Part shown: piece after piece, positions 1 to 7,195 of the stretch
Numbering within the stretch: the stretch's first letter is position 1
Layout: each line of letters starts with the position of its first letter
Origin: an uncultured Rhizobiaceae group bacterium
GTDB lineage: Bacteria; Pseudomonadota; Alphaproteobacteria; Rhizobiales; Rhizobiaceae
DNA length: 17,653 nt
Direction: 5' to 3'
NCBI GenBank assembly: GCA_937944075.1
Contig: CALDZZ010000232.1
Location: 1 to 17,653, forward strand
The notes under the pieces: generated by a model
Database searches by the model: none
What the model saw: the letters and a program-made list of their open reading frames with translations, nothing else
Told to the model about the DNA's origin: nothing
Translations under genes and position numbers: made by a program

Positions 1-1229
1 TTCTGGATGGCAACATCATGAACAACCTGGTCATAGCCGCGTTGAAGGAAGGTTGAATAGATTGCACAAAAGGGTTTGTATCCCTCACAAGCCAATCCTG
101 CTGAAAAGGTTACTGCATGTTGTTCGGCTATGCCGACATCAAAGGTTCTATCAGGAAAGGCTTCACCAAAAATATCAATTCCGGTGCCCCCTGGCATTGC
201 AGCGGTAATGCCCACAATCTTGTCATCATCCTCTCCCTCCTGAACAAGGGACTGGCCAAATACCTTCGTATATGATGGGGCGTTTGGAATGGACTTTGCC
301 TGCGCACCTGTAATGACATCAAACTTTGAGACGCCATGATATTTGTCCGCCGACGCCTCTGCCGGCGCATAGCCTTTTCCCTTGCGCGTTACGCAATGAA
401 TAAGCACTGGCCCTTTTGCATTATCGCGTACATTTCTCAATACCGGCACCAGTGTTGACAGGTCATGTCCATCTATCGGACCTATGTGATAGAAGCCCAG
501 TTCTTCAAACATGGTGCCGCCTGTAACATAACCACGGGCATGTTCGACGGCTCTGGTAATTGCACGGTCGACCGTCTTGCCCAGATAGGCAGTCATCTTT
601 TTGCCTAGCTCACGCATGCCCATATAGGTGCGACCGGAAGCAAGGCGTGCGAGATACGCTGACATGGCACCCGTTGGCGGTGCAATCGACATGTCATTAT
701 CATTCAAAATGACGATCAGGCGTGCATCCATGGCACCGGCATTATTGAGCGCTTCAAATGCCATGCCAGCAGACATTGAACCATCGCCAATAACCGCAAC
801 CACGTTGTTATCGCCCTGCTTTAGTTCCCTCGCGACCGCCATCCCGAGGCCTGCCGAAATTGACGTCGAACAGTGAGCTGCGCCGAACGGATCATATTCA
901 CTTTCAGCTCTTTTTGTAAAACCGGAAAGGCCGTCTTTTTGGCGGATGGTCTTCATCCGGTCACGACGCCCTGTCAGAATTTTATGAGGATAACACTGGT
1001 GACCAACATCCCATATCAATCGATCATCGGGTGTATTGAATACATAATGAATTGCTGTGGTAAGCTCTACAACCCCAAGACCTGCACCAAGGTGACCACC
1101 GGTTTGAGAGACTGAATCAATCATTGAAATTCTGACTTCTTCTGCAACCTGTGGCAGCTGTTCTTCGCTTAACTCACGCAAGTCTTGCGGCAGATTTATC
1201 GTGTCCAGCAGGGGCGTTTCAGTCGTCAT
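1..1229 (-). CDS. dxs: 1-deoxy-D-xylulose-5-phosphate synthase, C-terminus cut by window edge
   Basis: This enzyme condenses pyruvate and glyceraldehyde 3-phosphate to DXP, using thiamine diphosphate, as the first step of the MEP isoprenoid pathway in the cytosol. About 409 residues are visible of a protein usually about 640 long; the reading frame is open to the window edge. The N-terminus reads MTTETPLLDTINLP, close to rhizobial Dxs. Visible signatures are SQTGGHLGAGLGVVEL (about 41-55), DVGHQCYPHKILTGRRDR (about 74-91), the ThDP-binding GDGS at about 148-151 with NDND at about 176-179, and DVGIAEQHA with the expected catalytic Glu at about 369. The chosen start is ATG at 1227-1229; its ribosome binding site is weak. 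It lies 127 bases downstream of recF on the same strand, where gyrB is often found in other bacteria. The C-terminal transketolase domain is not in the window. Confidence 0.96.
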   Translation of the reverse strand, partial: MTTETPLLDTINLPQDLRELSEEQLPQVAEEVRISMIDSVSQTGGHLGAGLGVVELTTAIHYVFNTPDDRLIWDVGHQCYPHKILTGRRDRMKTIRQKDGLSGFTKRAESEYDPFGAAHCSTSISAGLGMAVARELKQGDNNVVAVIGDGSMSAGMAFEALNNAGAMDARLIVILNDNDMSIAPPTGAMSAYLARLASGRTYMGMRELGKKMTAYLGKTVDRAITRAVEHARGYVTGGTMFEELGFYHIGPIDGHDLSTLVPVLRNVRDNAKGPVLIHCVTRKGKGYAPAEASADKYHGVSKFDVITGAQAKSIPNAPSYTKVFGQSLVQEGEDDDKIVGITAAMPGGTGIDIFGEAFPDRTFDVGIAEQHAVTFSAGLACEGYKPFCAIYSTFLQRGYDQVVHDVAIQ

Positions 1230-1290
1230 GGTATCGCAATCTTTTTGATCCAAGGAGGATATGGGATTCTATGCTGGGATTTCTATAAAC

Positions 1291-1329
1291 CATCGTGTCG
1301 CAGGCGTGCAACCGCATGTTTTCACGATG
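1291..1329. repeat. Weak inverted repeat between recF and dxs
   Basis: CATCGTG at 1291-1297 and CACGATG at 1323-1329 form a 7-base-pair inverted repeat with a 25-base loop in the 127-base recF-dxs gap. There is no T-run on either side, so it is not a convincing terminator. It may simply be chance; nothing else recognisable lies in this gap. Confidence 0.25.
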
Positions 1330-1356
1330 TTTTGTGAATGTTCTGTGCAGATTTTA

Positions 1357-2487
1357 TTATAAAAGCTTGCCATCATTCACCGTTAAAAAACATGCCCTGC
1401 CTTCCAGTGCGCCAAACAGTTCGCGCTCGGTTCCTGTCATCCAGGCCTGGCAACCAAGCTCATCGATCATGTCATAGAGTGCTGCCCTGCGCCCCTCATC
1501 CAGATGTGCTGCCACTTCATCCAGCAACAAGATTGGAGAAGCATTGTGCATTTCACCGACCAGTCTTGCATGAGCAAGCAATAATCCAATCAAAAGTGCC
1601 TTTTGTTCACCTGTGGAACATTGAGAGGCATGCATGGATTTTGGTCTGTGATGAACAATCATGTCAGAACGGTGAGGACCTTCGAGGGTTCTCCCGGCAC
1701 GGGCATCAATACGCCTGCTATTGCGCAACCTGTCGAGATATTCTGCTTCGAGATCACTTGCAGCATATTCACCAGTTTGATTTTCAAGACTGCCGGAAAT
1801 GGACACAAGCGCATCAGGAAACGGACTTTCAGGATCATTGTTCCTTATAATCACTTCCGACAAGAGCATAACCAGTTCATTCCTTGCAGCTGCAACCGCA
1901 ACACCCAGTTCTGCCAATTGCGCTTCTGTAGCTTCCAGCCATGCTGCATCCGGAAAGTCTTCACTCAGCAGCTTGTTTCGTGCCCGCATTGCTTTTTCAT
2001 AGTCCCCAACACGGCGCCCGTGTGCCGGGTCAACAGCAAGTACAAGACGGTCCAGAAATCTTCTTCGGTCACTGGCTGCACCTGTAAACAAGCCATCCAT
2101 GGAAGGGGTAAGCCACAATATGCGAGAATGCCCCAACAGCTCGTCAGAAGTTTTGACCTGCGCTCCGTTGATATGGACTTTTCGAGTGGTCTCCACTCCA
2201 AAAGATGTTTGTTGAAGACCTGTTCCGATTTTCACATCACCCAATGCGCCCTGCATTTCAGCAAAAACTGTCCAAGCGCCAGAACCACCCGCAAGACCAA
2301 CCTTGTCATATGGCGCACGGCGAAGCCCCCTGCCTGGAGACAGAAATGAAACTGCTTCAAGAATATTGGTTTTACCAGCACCGTTTTGACCCGTCAGCAC
2401 CACATGCCGCGAGCCAAGCTCCGCAGACATCGCCTGATGGTTGCGGAAATTGGTCAGTTTGAGTTTTTCGATATAGACGGATTTCAA
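1357..2487 (-). CDS. recF: DNA replication and repair protein RecF
   Basis: RecF is an SMC-like ATPase that binds gapped or stalled-fork DNA and, with RecO and RecR, helps load RecA. The 376-residue length fits the family. It opens with IEKLKLTNFRNHQ, typical of RecF. Walker A is GQNGAGKT at 33-40, followed by NILEAVSFLSPGRGLR; the ABC-type signature STGEQKALL begins at about 291; Walker B and the D-loop are ILLLDEVAAHLDEG, with DEVAAHLDE at about 323-331. It follows dnaN with a 63-base gap on the same strand, so dnaA-dnaN-recF is probably one transcription unit, although internal promoters are possible. The frame is intact. Several overlapping frames on the opposite strand here are shadows. 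Confidence 0.97.
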   Translation of the reverse strand: MKSVYIEKLKLTNFRNHQAMSAELGSRHVVLTGQNGAGKTNILEAVSFLSPGRGLRRAPYDKVGLAGGSGAWTVFAEMQGALGDVKIGTGLQQTSFGVETTRKVHINGAQVKTSDELLGHSRILWLTPSMDGLFTGAASDRRRFLDRLVLAVDPAHGRRVGDYEKAMRARNKLLSEDFPDAAWLEATEAQLAELGVAVAAARNELVMLLSEVIIRNNDPESPFPDALVSISGSLENQTGEYAASDLEAEYLDRLRNSRRIDARAGRTLEGPHRSDMIVHHRPKSMHASQCSTGEQKALLIGLLLAHARLVGEMHNASPILLLDEVAAHLDEGRRAALYDMIDELGCQAWMTGTERELFGALEGRACFLTVNDGKLL

Positions 2488-2550
2488 GAAATCACCCGCC
2501 TTGCAGAACGTTTCAATGCCCGGTGATAGAGTTTGCTTGCTTCAAGAGGA

Positions 2551-3669
2551 TCAGACACGCATCGGCATGAGCACATATATCGCACCGCTCTCATCAGAAT
2601 CCCTGATCAAGGTAGGCGACCCTGGATCTGACAGCATGAAAGTAGCCTCATCGCCAGTCAACTGGTTGGTAATATCCAGCAGATAGCGGGAATTAAAACC
2701 AATTTGTAGCGCATCAGATGTATAGTTTACGGCAATCTCTTCTTCCGCAGTGCCCGAGTCCGGATTGTTAACAGACAAAACCATCTGACCGTCACTCAAG
2801 GCCAGCTTTACAGCACGCCCACGTTCGGAAGAAATCGTTGAAACCCGGTCAACAGCACTGGCAAAGGTTGCCCGTTCCATGACCAGCGCCTTGTCATTTC
2901 CTGCCGGGATAACACGATTATAATCAGGAAACGTTCCGTCAATCAGTTTTGAGGTCAAAATGGTTTCACCAACACTCAATCTGATTTTGCTGTCTGACAA
3001 CTCAACATGAACTGCGGCATCAGGATCTTCAACAAGGCGTTGAATTTCACCCACGGCCTTGCGCGGTATTATGATGCCCGGCATTCCATCTGCTCCATCC
3101 GGAGCGGTTGTCTGGGAACGCGCAAGACGGTGACCATCAGTTGCAACCGCGCGCAGAACTGTTTCGCCGTCATCCTCAACTGTATGCAGGAAAATGCCGT
3201 TCAAGTAATAACGGGTCTCTTCTGTTGAAATCGCAAACTGGGTGTGACTGATCAGTTTTCTGATTTCACCAGTGGCGCATGCAAAACTGTGACTGAATTC
3301 GCCAGCCGATATATCAGGGAAATCCTCAACTGGCAGCATTTGCAAGGTAAACTGCGAGCGACCAGAGGCAATCTTGAGGGTCGAACTGTCTTCATCAATC
3401 GATAACATCACCTCAGAACCGCCAGGCAGTTTCCTGACAATTTCATAGAGCATGTGCGCAGGTACCGTGGTACTGCCTGCCTGTTCTACAACTGCTGGCG
3501 TTTTTTCAAAAATCTCAAGATCAAGGTCGGTTGCCTTCAGGTGCAAATCACCCCCTTCGGCACTCAACAGGACATTTGAAAGAATGGGAATTGTATTGCG
3601 GCGCTCGACCACACGGTAAACGTGACCCAGTGATTTTAACAGGTTTGCTTGCTCAATCGTAACGCGCAT
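2551..3669 (-). CDS. dnaN: DNA polymerase III beta sliding clamp
   Basis: DnaN is the ring-shaped processivity clamp that tethers DNA polymerase III and repair enzymes to DNA. With the ATG at 3667-3669 the protein has 372 residues, the normal size, and begins MRVTIEQANLLKSLGHVYRV, matching other alphaproteobacterial clamps. That start has a good ribosome binding site (GGGAG, 10 bases upstream). The frame extends 12 codons further to an ATG at 3705, which I reject because the added residues resemble no clamp and lack such a site. Landmarks are VERRNTIPILSNVLL, KATDLDLEI, VPAHMLYEIVRKLPGG, the middle-domain stretch FAISTEETRYYLNG and the C-terminus YVLMPMRV. It sits between dnaA and recF, separated from dnaA by 187 bases that contain a strong inverted repeat. 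Confidence 0.97.
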   Translation of the reverse strand: MRVTIEQANLLKSLGHVYRVVERRNTIPILSNVLLSAEGGDLHLKATDLDLEIFEKTPAVVEQAGSTTVPAHMLYEIVRKLPGGSEVMLSIDEDSSTLKIASGRSQFTLQMLPVEDFPDISAGEFSHSFACATGEIRKLISHTQFAISTEETRYYLNGIFLHTVEDDGETVLRAVATDGHRLARSQTTAPDGADGMPGIIIPRKAVGEIQRLVEDPDAAVHVELSDSKIRLSVGETILTSKLIDGTFPDYNRVIPAGNDKALVMERATFASAVDRVSTISSERGRAVKLALSDGQMVLSVNNPDSGTAEEEIAVNYTSDALQIGFNSRYLLDITNQLTGDEATFMLSDPGSPTLIRDSDESGAIYVLMPMRV

Positions 3670-3789
3670 TGCGGTATAACTCCCGGGAAAAACTGGCCGC
3701 ATCATACTGGAACCATGATGTGCCTACGACTACTAACTTAAAGTGGGCAAAAAGGACAGATTTTTCAAGTGCAGGTAGTCAAAGCTGTT

Positions 3790-3834
3790 GGGGAAAACCG
3801 ACCCCCATTATCCGCCCGAGTTTCGGTTTTCCCC
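3790..3834. repeat. Perfect 12-bp inverted repeat between dnaA and dnaN
   Basis: GGGGAAAACCGA (3790-3801) and TCGGTTTTCCCC (3823-3834) are perfect reverse complements around a 21-base loop. The repeat begins 22 bases past the dnaA stop codon and lies about 120 bases before the dnaN start, so it would be transcribed in any dnaA-dnaN read-through RNA. No U-run follows on the minus strand, so it is not a standard intrinsic terminator. It could be an RNA processing or stability hairpin that sets the DnaA to DnaN ratio, or a protein-binding site. Confidence 0.6.
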
Positions 3835-3856
3835 TTTGCCAAGCGTCAAATGCTAG

Positions 3857-5485
3857 TTACTCAAGTATCAGGCGCTTAAGCAATTCAATTTCATGCGCCA
3901 GTTTTTGGTCATCCGATGTCATAGACTCGATCTTGCGAACTGCGTGCAGGACGGTCGTATGATCACGGCCACCAAAGCGACGACCGATTTCCGGAAGTGA
4001 ACGCGGTGTCATGACCTTCGCCAAATACATTGCTATTTGTCTTGGTCGTACAATCACCCTGGTGCGCCTGTTCGACAGGAGATCGTTTTTGCTGACATTG
4101 AACTGCCTCGCTACAATCTTCTGAATGTCTTCAATGCGAACACGCTTGGTATCAGAGGACTTGATGAGGTGAGCAAGAATTTTGTCCAGCTCTTCAAAGG
4201 TCATGCTTGTATCTGAAAACTGATGTTGAACGACAAGCTGGTTGAAGGCACCCTCGACATCGCGACCGCTGGAAGAAACCTGCCTTGCAACATAATGGAG
4301 AATGTCTTCCGGTATGTTCAGGTTTGGCTGCTCCTTCTTGATTTCCTTGTAGCGGATATTCAGGATTTCCTTGCGGGTTTCATAATCCGGTGCCTTGATC
4401 TCAAGCGTCACACCACCCTTGAGGCGAGAACGGACACGCTCATCAAGACTTTCCAGTTCACTTGGTGGACGATCAGCAGCAACAACAACCTGCTTTGCAC
4501 TGTCAATCAACTCATTGAGCAGATGACAAAACTCTGCCTGAATGGACTGGCCTTGCAGGAACTGCAGGTCATCAATCAGCAGAATATCGATATCTCTTAA
4601 GGATTCCTTCAAGGTAAGTGCAGTTTTGTCCCGGATGGCTGATGCAAAGCGCCACATGAAATATTCAGCGGTCAGATAGAGGACACGTGCCTTTGGATTG
4701 CGGCTTCTGGTCCGCCATGCGATGGCCTGTAGAATATGTGTTTTGCCCAGTCCGACGCCTGCATGAATTATCAACGGATTGAAATGCGATGCAGTGATAT
4801 CATCTGCAATTGTACGCGCAGCTGCATGAACCATGCGGTTTGAATTACCCTCTATAAAGCTTTCAAACTTGTGCTTTGGATCCAGTGGCGAACCTGCAAA
4901 TGTAGATGGCTGCTCCATGCTGCGACTTGTGTTGCGAGAACCAAGGCTGCGCATCGGCACAATACTGGAAGATTGATCTGATGGCTTCTTCTTAGAAGCT
5001 TCGCTGGCATCATTTTCCTCTTTGGAAACTGATGGCTGAACTGTTGGCTTGCGAATGGAAATATCGACCCGCAGAACAGACTTGTCCTCAGCCTGCCAAA
5101 GTTCCAGCAGGACATCGCGATATTTTGACAAAATCCAGCTTCTCAAAAAAGCTGTTGGAACGCTGTGAGATGCAACCCCTCCGTCAAGGCTGTAAATCTT
5201 CAAACGGCCAAACCAGCTATCAAAAACATCCTTGCCCAGTTTTGCCTGAAGCTTGGTTCTGATTCTGTCCCATTTTTGCTCAGCTGTTTTACCAGTTGGC
5301 TTCTTGTTGTTTTCCCCCACTGTGCATCTTCCTTCTTGATGTTTCTTGGAAGATGTTCCCTGCTCTTCCTTTGATGATTTTTTAGCGATTTTGATATTCA
5401 TCCCGGAAAAATCAGGACTCAATACTTGCGACCAGGTATCTTTTTTATTGGTGTCTTGCATGTTTGCATTTGGTTCCTGGTTCAT
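3857..5485 (-). CDS. dnaA: Chromosomal replication initiator protein DnaA
   Basis: DnaA binds origin DNA boxes as an ATP-bound filament, melts the origin and loads the helicase. The frame of 542 residues has all four domains: domain I at about 70-135 (WDRIRTKLQAKLG, WFGRLKIYS), a Ser/Lys-rich linker at about 143-203, an AAA+ domain from about 204 (Walker A GVGLGKT at 243-249, Walker B ILLIDD at about 301-306), and domain IV with the box-binding signature GGRDHTTVLHAVRKI near the C-terminus. About 68 residues precede domain I, more than usual. ATG at 5483-5485 has AAGGA 11 bases upstream. However, a GTG at 5318-5320 (codon 56) has AAGGA at an ideal 9-base spacing and would give a 487-residue protein of ordinary length, so the true start is uncertain. 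It is followed by dnaN and recF on the same strand. Confidence 0.97.
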   Translation of the reverse strand: MNQEPNANMQDTNKKDTWSQVLSPDFSGMNIKIAKKSSKEEQGTSSKKHQEGRCTVGENNKKPTGKTAEQKWDRIRTKLQAKLGKDVFDSWFGRLKIYSLDGGVASHSVPTAFLRSWILSKYRDVLLELWQAEDKSVLRVDISIRKPTVQPSVSKEENDASEASKKKPSDQSSSIVPMRSLGSRNTSRSMEQPSTFAGSPLDPKHKFESFIEGNSNRMVHAAARTIADDITASHFNPLIIHAGVGLGKTHILQAIAWRTRSRNPKARVLYLTAEYFMWRFASAIRDKTALTLKESLRDIDILLIDDLQFLQGQSIQAEFCHLLNELIDSAKQVVVAADRPPSELESLDERVRSRLKGGVTLEIKAPDYETRKEILNIRYKEIKKEQPNLNIPEDILHYVARQVSSSGRDVEGAFNQLVVQHQFSDTSMTFEELDKILAHLIKSSDTKRVRIEDIQKIVARQFNVSKNDLLSNRRTRVIVRPRQIAMYLAKVMTPRSLPEIGRRFGGRDHTTVLHAVRKIESMTSDDQKLAHEIELLKRLILE

Positions 5486-5567
5486 TGATTATTGTGTCCT
5501 TGTTTACCGCTGAAAATGAATGTGTCTTTAATGTCGTGAGTTGCTCTGTTCCTGGATGATTTCCTTT

Positions 5568-6008
5568 CTAGTGTTGTCTCCATGGAAGTTCATCAAACTT
5601 CCAGCCTGACTGTTTGCCCCTTTGCCCATTATGATCCGGATCGCCCTCAAAACCGGACAGGACATTATAGGCCTGAGTAAAGCCGCTTGCTGTTAACGCT
5701 TGTGCGGCCGCAATGCTGCGAACTCCGGAACGGCAGATACAAAAAATCTTTCTGTTTTTTACGTCCCCATCACCAGCGTTCTCGTTTTCAAGCCGATCCT
5801 GAACCATTGATACAAACTCTGAATTCACCTGCATTGTCGGATAAACTTGCCAGTCCACCATATGAACCATTTTTCCAAGTCCATCCAAATCCGGGATACC
5901 GACAAAAACCCATTCAGCTTGTGTGCGCACATCAACGAGTGAAGAAGATTGGTCTTGTGAAAGTGCCGAGTAGCAGTCTGAACAACTAACATCTCCAGCA
6001 TACGACAT
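5568..6008 (-). CDS. Rhodanese-like domain protein (single domain)
   Basis: A 146-residue single-domain rhodanese fold, probably cytosolic, with no signal peptide. The start is set by an ATG at 6006-6008 giving MSYAGDVSCSDC, preceded by GGGAG nine bases upstream; the frame continues 40 codons further back but without family resemblance. Visible signatures are the LVDVRTQAEWVFVGIPDL stretch at about 24-41 and the active-site loop CRSGVRS with its persulfide-carrying Cys at 92, followed by the C-terminal GFEGDPD segment. Loops with this Cys and Arg are expected to be catalytically competent, but the sulfur donor and acceptor cannot be read from sequence. It ends 82 bases before the dnaA start, and no terminator is visible between them, so co-transcription with dnaA is possible. 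Proteins of this type are common in alphaproteobacteria; the physiological role is unknown. Confidence 0.88.
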   Translation of the reverse strand: MSYAGDVSCSDCYSALSQDQSSSLVDVRTQAEWVFVGIPDLDGLGKMVHMVDWQVYPTMQVNSEFVSMVQDRLENENAGDGDVKNRKIFCICRSGVRSIAAAQALTASGFTQAYNVLSGFEGDPDHNGQRGKQSGWKFDELPWRQH

Positions 6009-6321
6009 GACAAACTTCTCCCGATCACTGAAATTACGAATTTCAATGTTGTTACGCTTAAAACTGCAATACATTCGAGCCTCAACATGGCCCAGTGACA
6101 AGAAACAATTGCCTGTCTTGTGCGTCACATTTTGAAAAATCGGAATCTTTCAGAACATAACCAGCCAACTGTGAAGCTGGCCCAAGACTGGAATTATATG
6201 ATCTCTACAAGGTGTTCTGGCGTATTATTTTTATCAAGAACCAGAACCTCGTTTCGACCCCCCCAATCGCCTCTCTGGAAGGAAGTTACTGAACCAAAAG
6301 ATTACATGCAACTCGTTTTTT

Positions 6322-6337
6322 TTAAGAAATCGTTAAC
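6322..6337. promoter_or_regulatory. CtrA-type binding site TTAA-N7-TTAAC
   Basis: The sequence TTAAGAAATCGTTAAC matches the full alphaproteobacterial CtrA consensus TTAA-N7-TTAAC with no mismatch. It lies in the non-coding gap upstream of the rhodanese-dnaA block and 7 bases from the first of five clustered GANTC sites. Established knowledge: CtrA represses origin firing and controls many promoters in Caulobacter and relatives. Binding here is inferred. Confidence 0.6.
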
Positions 6338-6343
6338 GAATAC

Positions 6344-6495
6344 GAATCAGTATTTTTTTGAAAAAAAACCTTTACGTAAGCCAATCCCAGAATCCATTAC
6401 GAATCAATGCTCTTGTATTTTGAATCGGCTCAGGAATGGCTGTTTATAAGGGTTTTGAAAAAAATTTCGACCAAACCCTATTGACAGTTAGATTC
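6344..6495. promoter_or_regulatory. Cluster of five GANTC (CcrM-type) methylation sites
   Basis: GAATC or GATTC occurs at 6344-6348, 6390-6394, 6401-6405, 6422-6426 and 6491-6495, five sites in 152 bases; a sixth is at 6143-6147. About one per 256 bases is expected by chance at even base composition, and somewhat fewer in AT-rich DNA. GANTC is the target of the alphaproteobacterial cell-cycle methyltransferase CcrM. The cluster directly follows the CtrA-type site. Confidence 0.55.
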
Positions 6496-6692
6496 AAATG
6501 AAACTTTGCCTAAAAGTTTAATCAATATTTCAGACTACCCTTTAAGATATTGAAATCATTGCGTATTTTTACATTTTTTTGTAGAGGATTGTTTTTTAAG
6601 AGATATTTCGAACTGGACTTATCAGATGAAATTTTTGGACATATTTTTGTAATTTCTGATTGACAGTTTTGCTAGTAATTTGCCCCAAAAAC

Positions 6693-6718
6693 AAAAAACC
6701 CGGCTCAATGGCCAGGTT
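6693..6718 (-). terminator. Intrinsic terminator of rpsT
   Basis: Read on the minus strand, an 8-base-pair stem AACCTGGC/GCCGGGTT (one G-T pair) with a 6-base loop is followed by a run of T residues. It lies 27 bases past the rpsT stop codon, which fits a Rho-independent terminator and makes read-through from rpsT into the dnaA region less likely. Confidence 0.85.
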
Positions 6719-6744
6719 CTAAACTTCAAGTAGAAAATTTTTGC

Positions 6745-7011
6745 TTATGCACTAATTTTCTTGATGCCAGCAGACAGTCTGGAGACTTTTCGTGCTGCCG
6801 TATTTTTCTTCATCACGCCTTTTGTGACTGATCTCATGATCTCGGGCTGGGCTGCCTTTAGAGCTGCATTTGCTGCTTCCTTGTCGCCCCCTGCGATTGC
6901 TTCTTCAACCTTGCGGATGAAAGTGCGCATGCGTGAGCGACGCGCCTTGTTTACTTCTGTGCGAGCTGCGATCTTGCGAACCGCCTTTTTCGCTGATGGA
7001 GTATTAGCCAT
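6745..7011 (-). CDS. rpsT: 30S ribosomal protein S20
   Basis: A basic 88-residue primary-binding protein of the small ribosomal subunit that contacts 16S rRNA. It begins MANTPSAKKAVRKIAARTEV, with the family's early Lys/Arg-rich helix and the NKARRSRMRTFIRKVEEAI stretch, and ends with the NTAARKVSRLSAGIKK motif. The length is normal. ATG at 7009-7011 has AGGAAG seven bases upstream. It has its own promoter (7137-7165) and terminator (6693-6718), so it appears to be a single-gene unit between mutM and the dnaA block. The rpsT-dnaA neighbourhood is common in Hyphomicrobiales. Confidence 0.97.
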   Translation of the reverse strand: MANTPSAKKAVRKIAARTEVNKARRSRMRTFIRKVEEAIAGGDKEAANAALKAAQPEIMRSVTKGVMKKNTAARKVSRLSAGIKKISA

Positions 7012-7102
7012 GCTTGTTCTTCCTGTTTATTGCGGCTCAAGCAAAACCTGTTTGAAGCTACTGTCTCAAGCGAACCGTGTCATTAATTTACACTGAAAAG
7101 AG

Positions 7103-7124
7103 ACAGGCCGGATTTGCCGCCTGT
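7103..7124 (-). other. Hairpin in the rpsT leader
   Basis: The left arm ACAGG-C-CGG (7103-7111) pairs with CCGCCTGT (7117-7124), giving eight base pairs with one bulged C and a 5-base loop. On the minus strand it is followed by CTCTTTTC. It lies downstream of the predicted rpsT promoter, so it would be in the leader RNA and could act as an attenuator or translational control element. S20 regulates its own synthesis in E. coli, but the connection here is inferred. Confidence 0.4.
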
Positions 7125-7136
7125 AATTTTGACGTT

Positions 7137-7165
7137 TAGCTACATTGAATCAGGCATCATGTCAA
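7137..7165 (-). promoter_or_regulatory. Probable housekeeping promoter of rpsT
   Basis: On the minus strand, a perfect -35 box TTGACA (7160-7165) is followed by a 17-base spacer and TAGCTA (7137-7142), a loose -10 box. It lies about 125 bases upstream of rpsT and just past the mutM stop codon. The spacing and -35 box are convincing; the -10 is weak. Confidence 0.6.
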
Positions 7166-7195
7166 CGCATATTACACAGCCACAAACCCGACCCG

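Larger units (their letters stand above)
6009..6744. other. Gene-free AT-rich gap upstream of the rhodanese-dnaA block; candidate origin or control region
   Basis: About 736 bases separate the rhodanese start from the rpsT stop. Both strands carry only short, unconvincing frames. The stretch from about 6310 to 6690 is strongly AT-rich, with long T and A runs. It holds a perfect CtrA-type site (6322-6337), five GANTC sites within 6344-6495 and one more at 6143-6147, one near-match to a DnaA box (TGTTTATAA, 6441-6449), and two copies of ATTGACAGTT (6480-6489 and 6659-6668). The promoter for the rhodanese and dnaA genes probably lies here. An origin role is inferred only, since no cluster of good DnaA boxes is visible. 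Confidence 0.5.

Noticed and set aside
1251..1362. AAGGAGG followed by ATG on the plus strand (ATG at 1261), a 33-codon mini-frame
   Set aside because: The spacing of two bases is too short, the product has no features, and the sequence is better seen as the dxs upstream region.
1603..2349. 248-codon plus-strand frame
   Set aside because: Lies entirely antisense to recF, whose motifs are complete; the translation is rich in Cys and Ser and resembles no family.
6120..6449. Plus-strand frame of 109 codons in the gap upstream of dnaA
   Set aside because: No convincing ribosome binding site, no recognisable motif, composition dictated by A/T runs, and it crosses the CtrA/GANTC region.
6441..6449. 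TGTTTATAA as a functional DnaA box
   Set aside because: It deviates from TGTGNATAA at one fixed position and stands alone; kept only as weak support for an origin.
6480..6668. Two copies of ATTGACAGTT as plus-strand promoters
   Set aside because: Both contain a TTGACA box but neither has a -10 box at 16-18 bases, and no plus-strand gene follows.
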